Positions 18,089-24,159 of a stretch of 42,385 bases of DNA are shown here, in pieces. The notes under the pieces were generated by a model. The model had not been told where the DNA came from and ran no database searches. It saw only the letters and a program-made list of their open reading frames with translations. Every line of letters begins with the position of its first letter. The stretch's first letter is position 1. Both the position numbers and the translations under genes were made by a program. This DNA is from Nitrospirota bacterium. GTDB taxonomy: Bacteria; Nitrospirota; Thermodesulfovibrionia; Thermodesulfovibrionales; JdFR-86. The DNA lies in NCBI GenBank assembly GCA_037386965.1, contig JARRLN010000010.1, positions 1 through 42,385 on the forward strand, given 5' to 3'.

Positions 18089-19273
18089 CTAGGGGTTGTT
18101 CTTGCTGGTGTGGCAGTAGAAGCATCCCGTGTCCGAACCGCCCCCCGAGGCTATCTGCGTCTGGTAGTCCCACCGGAGCATGTCGGAGTACTGGGAGCCG
18201 TGAGGCCGGTGGCAGGTCAGGCACATGACCACCGGGCCGTCGTAGACGGTGGCGTTGGTGATGCTCGTCCAGGCCACCGGGGACTCCGTGCTGTAGTTGT
18301 TCTTGGGGTCCACGGAGCCGTACTCCCCGTACGTGGAAAGCGCAACGTCCGTGGGGTGCCGAAGCCAGGGGCTTCCGCTGCCCATGCCGTACTCGCCATA
18401 GATGCCGTTCTGGTAACCATGGAAGCCGTAGTGGCACCCGGAGCAGAAGGCCGTCATCGTGTGCTGGAGCTGGAGCCCGTTGGTGCCGTCACTGAGATAG
18501 ACGTCCGTCGTGCCCTGGTAGACGTTGTGGTCCGTGAGGGATGTGGTGTACTCCCAGTCGGCGTCCTCTATGCCCTTCACGTAGTCCGGATAGGTGGTGT
18601 AGTTCTTCCGGTCATCGCCCAGCGGACCAAACGGTGGGCCTGTGCCGTGCCCCTTGAGGAACCTGTAGACGGGCGGGTCCTGGTGGTGGTACGTGAAGAT
18701 GTGGCAGGCCTGGCAGCCACCCCTTTGGTAGTTATAGGGCCCGGGCGCTGCGGCCAGGGTCTGGTGGCACACGGTGGCTCCGGCGCACCCGCTCCCGTCG
18801 TGCCCGGGTGCTCCCTCGCTGGCCGAGATGTTCGCGTCCTGGCTGCTTACGCCGTAGACATTATGTCCCTTGGTATCATCGTTGCCGCCGCTGTCGGCAA
18901 CCCAGTAGAAGTTCCCCCCGGCCAGATAGGTCGTGGGGACCGTGTGGTTATAAACTATGGGAACGTCATTGCCGTCGCTCAGGGACACAATGGGCTCGGC
19001 CGTGGAGTTGGAGTGGCACCCCACGCAGCTGGCGATAAGAAGGTTCCCGTTGGGGGCCGTCTTGGGGTCTCCCGTCAGGGCTCCGCCGTCCCAGACCACG
19101 TTGCCCGTGAGGGCCATGGGCGCTCCGTCCTGGCTGTTGTGCATGGTGTGGCAGTCCGCGCACTGGCCCTTCACCTTGGCCTCGGTGGGGAGGGGCAAAA
19201 ACGCCACCAGCGCGGCCAGGGCGATTGACCAGAGTGCGATGCCTCGGATAGAAATTGTCCTGCTGCTCGTCAT
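18089..19273 (-). CDS. OmcS-like extracellular cytochrome, seven heme sites
   Basis: 394 residues. The ATG at 19273 follows AAGGAG at five bases, and a signal peptide ends near LPLPTEA. The heme sites in order are CADCHTMHNSQDG, CVGCH, CAGATVCH (CX5CH), CQACHIFTYHH, CSGCHYGFH, CLTCHRPHGS and CFYCHTSK. Landmarks shared with Geobacter OmcS are the CHTMHNS start, a GGNFYWV and GHNV pair after heme 2, LRHPTD after the heme preceding the last two, CL.CHR.HGS with a following LRWDY, and a final CXXCH close to the C-terminus. OmcS polymerises into conductive filaments, and the same is inferred here. An intrinsic terminator follows directly. Confidence 0.88.
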   Translation of the reverse strand: MTSSRTISIRGIALWSIALAALVAFLPLPTEAKVKGQCADCHTMHNSQDGAPMALTGNVVWDGGALTGDPKTAPNGNLLIASCVGCHSNSTAEPIVSLSDGNDVPIVYNHTVPTTYLAGGNFYWVADSGGNDDTKGHNVYGVSSQDANISASEGAPGHDGSGCAGATVCHQTLAAAPGPYNYQRGGCQACHIFTYHHQDPPVYRFLKGHGTGPPFGPLGDDRKNYTTYPDYVKGIEDADWEYTTSLTDHNVYQGTTDVYLSDGTNGLQLQHTMTAFCSGCHYGFHGYQNGIYGEYGMGSGSPWLRHPTDVALSTYGEYGSVDPKNNYSTESPVAWTSITNATVYDGPVVMCLTCHRPHGSQYSDMLRWDYQTQIASGGGSDTGCFYCHTSKNNP

Positions 19274-19337
19274 ACCCACTCCTTCTTTCTCTCTTTCTGA
19301 AACCCCTCGCCGCTGTCTTTACCCGTGAAAAGGGACG

Positions 19338-19363
19338 GGGTGCCGCCCCGTAAGGCGGCACCC
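19338..19363 (-). terminator. Hairpin with weak T-tract between two OmcS-like genes
   Basis: A ten-base perfect stem (19363-19354 with 19347-19338) and six-base loop, followed on the minus strand by CGTCCCTTTTC. The T-run is short and offset, so it may attenuate and not fully stop transcription from the sigma-54 promoter into the second cytochrome gene. Confidence 0.6.
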
Positions 19364-19391
19364 TTATCCCTTATGAGCAAGCTAACCCGCA

Positions 19392-20549
19392 TTAGGGGTT
19401 GTTCTTGCTGGTGTGGCAGGTGAAGCAGCCGGTGTCGGAGCCGCCGCCCGATGCGATCTGGGTGGTGTAGTCCCAGCGCAGCATGTCGGGGTTCGGCGAG
19501 CCGTGCGGCCTGTGGCAGCTCAGGCACATGACCATGCCGTTGCCGGCGCCCACGGTGTTGTCGACGAAGGCCACCGGGGCCTCGGTGCTGTAGTTGTTGA
19601 TGTAGTCGTACGCTGAGTACTCGCCGTAAGTCGGCAGGAGCTGGTCGGCGGGGTGCCGCACCCAGGTGCTGCCCTCGCTCTGCTCCTCGTGGAAGATGGT
19701 GTGGCAGGCGGCGCAGAAGGAGCTGATGCTGTGGTTCACCTCGTTGACAACGCCCTTGGTGCCGTTATAGCCCCTGTAGACGTTGAAGGAGCCGGCCGTG
19801 CCGGTGGTCTTGTAGCTGCCGGACTCCCAGTTGGCGTCCTCGATGCCCTCAACGAACCGGTTGCCGTTGCTGTGGGCGCCGGAGAGGTAGTGGTGGCCGG
19901 CGAGGAACCGGTAGGTCGGGTCAACGGCGGTGGCCGCGATGGGGTCAGTCCAGTCGGTCACGGTGCCGGGGTCCTTGTGGTGGAAGGTCATGAAGTGGCA
20001 GCCCTGGCAGCCGGTTTCCACGTCTTCCCTGGCCGGGCCGGTCACGAGGTTGGTGTGGCAGGAGTCGCTGCAGTAGCTGTGGGAGCTCCAGGTGCCGTCG
20101 TTGGTGCCGTCAAGGCCGGGGGCCTCAAGCAGAGTGACGTCCTTGGTGATGATGTTGTGGCCGTACGCGTCGCCATCGGCCTCAACATAGTAGAAGTTGC
20201 CGCCGGCCAGCAGATCGGCCTCGGTCGGGGCCGAAAGGTTCCGCACGATGGGAATCGTATTGCCGGTGGTCGGGTTGACGATGATGGTGTTGGCGTCGGC
20301 GCTGGTGTGGCAGCCGATGCAGGTGCTCACGAGCAGGTTGCCATGGGGCGTGTTGGTGATGGTGCCGCCCCCGATGGACCCGCCGGTCCAGCCCACGTCC
20401 GTGCCAGTCCTCGCGACGGCAATGCCGTTCTGGCTGTTGTGCATGGTGTGGCACTCGGCGCACTGGCCGGTGACCTTGGCCATGGCCAGGCCGCTGACAA
20501 GAAGCGTGGCGGCAAGAACCACCATAAGAACGACTAAAGACTTCTTCAT
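19392..20549 (-). CDS. OmcS-like extracellular cytochrome, seven heme sites, likely the major sigma-54-driven subunit
   Basis: 385 residues with signal peptide MKKSLVVLMVVLAATLLVSG and an ATG at 20549 preceded by AAGGAG. Heme sites: CAECHTMHNSQNG, CIGCH, CSDSCH (CX3CH), CQGCHFMTFHH, CAACHTIFH, CLSCHRPHGS and CFTCHTSK. LAGGNFYYV, GHNI, VRHPAD and MLRWDYTTQIASGGGSDTGCF closely match the 18089 paralogue. Codons are strongly C-ending (AAC, TAC, GGC, ACC), more so than in neighbours, as expected for an abundant protein. It stands alone behind a 300-base region with a consensus sigma-54 promoter and has its own hairpin terminator. A filament-forming role is inferred from OmcS. Confidence 0.9.
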   Translation of the reverse strand: MKKSLVVLMVVLAATLLVSGLAMAKVTGQCAECHTMHNSQNGIAVARTGTDVGWTGGSIGGGTITNTPHGNLLVSTCIGCHTSADANTIIVNPTTGNTIPIVRNLSAPTEADLLAGGNFYYVEADGDAYGHNIITKDVTLLEAPGLDGTNDGTWSSHSYCSDSCHTNLVTGPAREDVETGCQGCHFMTFHHKDPGTVTDWTDPIAATAVDPTYRFLAGHHYLSGAHSNGNRFVEGIEDANWESGSYKTTGTAGSFNVYRGYNGTKGVVNEVNHSISSFCAACHTIFHEEQSEGSTWVRHPADQLLPTYGEYSAYDYINNYSTEAPVAFVDNTVGAGNGMVMCLSCHRPHGSPNPDMLRWDYTTQIASGGGSDTGCFTCHTSKNNP

Positions 20550-20696
20550 CCTCACTTCTCCTTATTTCGGGTTTGTACGTCTTTCCTTTAACCCTTGTGC
20601 TTCAAGCTTGCAACCCTGTAGAAGTTGTTCCCCCTTCTCGGGTCTCCCTCTTCCGAACTCACCTCCTTCCGAAAAAATCAGGCATGCCGTTCATCA

Positions 20697-20712
20697 AGCA
20701 ATGCCCGTGCCA
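20697..20712 (-). promoter_or_regulatory. Consensus sigma-54 (RpoN) promoter
   Basis: On the minus strand the sequence is TGGCACGGGCATTGCT, which matches the -24/-12 consensus TGGCACG-N4-TTGCW at every position. The start site would lie near 20685, giving a leader of about 135 bases before the ATG at 20549. Sigma-54 promoters need an enhancer-binding activator; a candidate site is listed at 20764-20779. Confidence 0.85.
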
Positions 20713-20763
20713 CAAAAAGTATTCCGCTTTTACAGGCTGTTGCCAGAAGGGAGGGGAAGCCGT

Positions 20764-20779
20764 CTGGTGATTTCACCAG
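20764..20779. promoter_or_regulatory. Inverted repeat, candidate enhancer-binding-protein site
   Basis: CTGGTGATTTCACCAG is a perfect 7-bp inverted repeat with a two-base spacer, about 80-95 bases upstream of the predicted sigma-54 start site, the usual position for activator binding. Half-site-like GTGGTGG follows at 20787-20793. Confidence 0.5.
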
Positions 20780-20850
20780 TTTTGAAGTGGTGGTTTCCCC
20801 AAACAGTAAGAGGAAGCACTCACATCAAAGTTCGCGAAAAGAGAAGAGTG

Positions 20851-22008
20851 CTACTTGGAGGCGTGGCAGCGGAGACAGCCCGAGGACCTCCCCGAGCCGG
20901 CTATCATCTCGTCGTAATCGAACCGCAGAAGCTCCGGCTGGTCGGAGCCGTGCGCCCGGTGGCAGGTGAGGCACATGACCACGGCCTCCGAGCGGTCCGG
21001 CGTCTCGGGGTCGAGCCAGGCCACGGGGGTCTCCACGCTGTAGTCCGTGATGGGGTCATAGCCTGCGTACTCGCCCGAGGTGGCGATGGCGACGTCCGTG
21101 GGGTGCCGAAGCCAGGGGCCGGCGCTTCCCGCACCGGAGGAGTTCAGGGGGTCGTAGGGGCCGTGAAACGCGTAGTGGCACCCGGCGCAGAAGGCGCTCA
21201 CGCTGTGGTACTGTCCCAGGGCCGTCCCCGTGCTCTTGTACGCCCGGTCGGTGCCCTTGTAATAATTGTGCTCCGTGCGGGTCGCGTTCTGCTCCCATGC
21301 GGGGTGCTCCCTGCCCGCGACGTAGTCCGGGTGCTTCTGGATGTCCCTGCGCTCCGGCGCCAGATCGTCCGCCGGGGCCTCCGCACCGTGGCCCTTCAGG
21401 AACCGGTAGACGGCGTTATCCTCGTGGTGGTACGTGAAGACGTGGCACCCCCGGCAGCCGCCGCGCTCGTAGTTCTTCCCGCTGGGGGGGTCGGCCAGGG
21501 TGTCGTGGCAACTGTCGGCGCAGAAGCCCGTCCGCCTGTCCCGCCCCGGAGCGCTGTGCAGCACGCCATCGGGCTCACCGACGCCGGAGACGTTGTGCCC
21601 GTAGGCGTCGCCGTCCCGGACGACCCAGAAGAAGTTGCCCCCGGCCAGAGGCTCCAGGGGCAGGGACTGGTTATACACGATGGGCACCTTCCCGCCGCCG
21701 GGCAGGGTGACGATGGTCTCGCTGCCGGTGCTGCTGTGGCAGCCCACGCAATCGGTCACCAGCAGGTGGCTCTGGGGCGAGGGCTCCGGGTCGCCCGTGA
21801 GGGCGCCCCCCTTCCAGGCGGCGCCGTTTGTCAGCGCCACGGGCTCCCCGCCCTGGCTGTTATGCATGGTATGGCAGTCCAGGCAGAGTCCCGTAACCCG
21901 CGCCGGGGCCGAAGGGGAAAGCCCCAGGAGAAGGAGGACGAAAAGAGCACAGGACAGCGGGCCCGCAAGGGCCCGCCTTTCCTTCTTGCCGCCTTCGGCC
22001 TTTCTCAT
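20851..22008 (-). CDS. OmcS-like extracellular cytochrome, seven heme sites
   Basis: 385 residues from ATG 22008, with GAGG ten bases upstream. The open frame reaches 22374 only as a shadow of the preceding gene. Signal peptide ends near LSPSAPA. Heme sites: CLDCHTMHNSQGG, CVGCH, CADSCH (CX3CH), CRGCHVFTYHH, CAGCHYAFH, CLTCHRAHGS and CLRCHASK. It shares LAGGNFFWV, GHNV, VYRFLKGHG and WLRHPTDVAI with the 18089 and 19392 products. It lies 11 bases after the six-site paralogue at 22020 and ends the operon coming from 24091. Confidence 0.88.
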   Translation of the reverse strand: MRKAEGGKKERRALAGPLSCALFVLLLLGLSPSAPARVTGLCLDCHTMHNSQGGEPVALTNGAAWKGGALTGDPEPSPQSHLLVTDCVGCHSSTGSETIVTLPGGGKVPIVYNQSLPLEPLAGGNFFWVVRDGDAYGHNVSGVGEPDGVLHSAPGRDRRTGFCADSCHDTLADPPSGKNYERGGCRGCHVFTYHHEDNAVYRFLKGHGAEAPADDLAPERRDIQKHPDYVAGREHPAWEQNATRTEHNYYKGTDRAYKSTGTALGQYHSVSAFCAGCHYAFHGPYDPLNSSGAGSAGPWLRHPTDVAIATSGEYAGYDPITDYSVETPVAWLDPETPDRSEAVVMCLTCHRAHGSDQPELLRFDYDEMIAGSGRSSGCLRCHASK

Positions 22009-22019
22009 GATCTTCGGCC

Positions 22020-23075
22020 TCACTTTCTCCTGTGGCATGAGAAACAGCCTTTCTTGGAGGTGGAGCCCCCGGGGGTGGCCAGGCTCTCGGTGTACGCCCA
22101 CCTCATGATGTCGGGGAAGGGGCTGGCATGGGCCCGGTGGCACGACAGGCACATGATGATGCTTTGCTGGTCCACCCGCGTCTCTTCGCCGGTGGGCTCG
22201 GCAAAGGCGACGGGGGTCTCCAGGCTGTAGATGACGAACTCCTCGTACTCGGAATCCGCAAACCCGATGTGCACGTCTGCGAAGGATACGTCGGAGGGAT
22301 GGCGGTGCCAGACGGTGCCGCCCAGGGCCGCCGTGCCGCCCAGAAAAGGGTTGGGATGAAAGAGCCCGTGGCACTGGCCGCAGAAGTAGCTTATGGTCTC
22401 CATGCTCTGGTGCTGGCCGTCGCCCTTGTAGCCGTTATGGCTGCTCTGGGTGGCGAGGTACTCCCAGTCGGGGTGCTCCGCCCCGGTGACGCCGAAGAGA
22501 AAACGGTAGCTCTTCCCCACCGTGGAGCCGTCGATGGCGCTGTCGTCCTCGTGGTGCGCGCCGTACATGGCCTCGAAGGGGTCCTCTTTCCTCCTGTCTC
22601 CGTGGCAGCCCCAGGTGCCCGCGCAGGTCAGCTGCTTCTCCTTGGGCCAGAAGGTGGGCCCCGTCCCGCCGGGGATTTGCACCCCGTTGATGAAGCCCGG
22701 CGGGATGTCCATGGGCGGGTCTTCCTGAAGGGAAATGCCCTGCACGTTGTGGCCATTCTCATAGTGCGGGGAAAAATCCTCCGACACGTAATAGAAGTTC
22801 CCCGCAGCCAGGTCCCCGCCCTCCATGTGGTGGATGACCTGGGGGGTTCTCGTCTCCCCCGTGACGACGATATTGACGTCGCCCGCGGGCTCCATGGCGT
22901 GGCATCCCAGGCATCCTCCCTCGGTGAGCGCGCCTGAGAGCTCTCCGCCCTGGGAGCCGTGCATGTCATGGCAGTCCTTGCATCTGCCCTTCACCGCCCC
23001 GGAGGCCTGGGGGGGCGGCAGAAGGAGCAGGAGGACAAGGGCCGCGAGCCCGGCCGGTGCCCGCCACGCCTTCAT
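22020..23075 (-). CDS. OmcS-like extracellular cytochrome, six heme sites
   Basis: 351 residues. The ATG at 23075 overlaps the upstream TGA (ATGA), so translation is coupled. Signal peptide MKAWRAPAGLAALVLLLLL. Heme sites: CKDCHDMHGSQGG, CLGCH, CAGTWGCH (CX5CH), CGQCHGLFH, CLSCHRAHAS and CFSCHRRK. Landmarks include AAGNFYYV, GHNV, GAHHEDDSAIDGSTV, SYRFLFG, DWEYLATQSSHNGYKG and WHRHPSD. It lacks the extra heme found between sites 3 and 5 of the seven-site paralogues. Confidence 0.88.
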   Translation of the reverse strand: MKAWRAPAGLAALVLLLLLPPPQASGAVKGRCKDCHDMHGSQGGELSGALTEGGCLGCHAMEPAGDVNIVVTGETRTPQVIHHMEGGDLAAGNFYYVSEDFSPHYENGHNVQGISLQEDPPMDIPPGFINGVQIPGGTGPTFWPKEKQLTCAGTWGCHGDRRKEDPFEAMYGAHHEDDSAIDGSTVGKSYRFLFGVTGAEHPDWEYLATQSSHNGYKGDGQHQSMETISYFCGQCHGLFHPNPFLGGTAALGGTVWHRHPSDVSFADVHIGFADSEYEEFVIYSLETPVAFAEPTGEETRVDQQSIIMCLSCHRAHASPFPDIMRWAYTESLATPGGSTSKKGCFSCHRRK

Positions 23076-24091
23076 TTTGCCTGTGAGGCCTTTCGCGTAT
23101 GGCATACGAAGCACCCGCTTTCACCCCGGCCCACGAAGAAGTCCTCGTAGTTCCATCTGAGCGCGCCGGCATAAGGGCTCCCGTGGGCCCGATGGCAGGA
23201 GAGACAAATGACGACGTCCGTGCCGGGCTGGACGGTGGCCGACGGAGAGTTGGGGATGGTGGGCCTGCCCACCGGCGCCGTCGTGTTATAGATGCTGTAG
23301 CTTTCGTACTCGCCCCGCCGGGGAAGGGCAATCCCCGTGGGATGACGGAACCACGGGCTCCGGCGCGCGCGGTGGCCGAAGTGGATGTCGCCGTGGCAGT
23401 TGGCGCAGAAGGCGTTGATGTCCGTCGAGTATTCGTTGTGGTCGGACGTCGAGGTGGTCCGCTCCCAGTCCTTGTCCTCCAGGCCCTCCACACCCTGGAC
23501 CAGCGCCGTGTTCCTGAGGTACCGGTAGCTCCTTGCCGTGGTGCTTCCGTCCACGGGGCTGTCCGGCGCGTGGTGGCTCCCCCTCACCGCCTCCAGGGGG
23601 TCCTCTATGTTTCTGTCCCCGTGGCACCCGTTGGAGCCCGCGCAGGCAAGGCGCCGGCTGCCCTGGTACCCGACGGCCGAGAGGTCGTGCTCCCTCATGT
23701 AGCCCGGCGGAAGGCCGGTGTACGTGCCGTCCGGGCCAACCACGTCCCTGACGTTGTGCCCTCTGCGCTCTTCCGAGCCGTCCAGGGACCGGACGGTCAG
23801 GCCGTGGAAATTTCCGCCGGCAAGGGGCTCCAGCGGGTTGTCCACGTTGTAGACGACGGGCACGCGAACCCCGCCCATCATCTTTATGGTGTTTGCTCCC
23901 TCGCTGCTGTGGCAGGTGACGCACTGGGCGTTGCTCGCGCCCTCGATGGGGGCTTCACCCATGAGGCCGGGCACCAGGGCGTGGCAGGCCGCACAGTCAT
24001 CGGAGACTATGGCCGCCCGGCCCGGGAAAGAGAACACAAGCGCCACGGCCATCGCCGGAAACACGCGAAGGACGGGACCGAACCTCTTCAT
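23072..24091 (-). CDS. OmcS-like extracellular cytochrome, six heme sites
   Basis: 339 residues with a signal peptide ending near FPGRAA. Heme sites: CAACHALVPG, CVTCH, CAGSNGCH (CX5CH), CANCHGDIHFGH, CLSCHRAHGS and CFVCHTRK. It keeps LAGGNFHGL, GHNV, GSHHAPDSPVDGSTT, SYRYLRN, DWERTTSTSDHNEY and WFRHPTG. The first site lacks the usual TMHNSQ sequence, so this is the most diverged copy. No clear ribosome site is seen before ATG 24091. It lies 68 bases after the 35-heme gene and overlaps the next gene by four bases. Confidence 0.88.
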   Translation of the reverse strand: MKRFGPVLRVFPAMAVALVFSFPGRAAIVSDDCAACHALVPGLMGEAPIEGASNAQCVTCHSSEGANTIKMMGGVRVPVVYNVDNPLEPLAGGNFHGLTVRSLDGSEERRGHNVRDVVGPDGTYTGLPPGYMREHDLSAVGYQGSRRLACAGSNGCHGDRNIEDPLEAVRGSHHAPDSPVDGSTTARSYRYLRNTALVQGVEGLEDKDWERTTSTSDHNEYSTDINAFCANCHGDIHFGHRARRSPWFRHPTGIALPRRGEYESYSIYNTTAPVGRPTIPNSPSATVQPGTDVVICLSCHRAHGSPYAGALRWNYEDFFVGRGESGCFVCHTRKASQAK

Positions 24092-24159
24092 AGCCAGATA
24101 CTATCACGAAGCGCCCGGGAGTCAAACGGCCGGGCTCGGGGGGCGAAGGCGGGGGCCTC

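Noticed and set aside
20550-20850. c-di-GMP (GEMM) riboswitch upstream of the OmcS-like gene, as known for some Geobacter cytochromes
   Set aside because: I looked for the GEMM core in the leader and found only loose partial matches; a sigma-54 promoter explains the region better.
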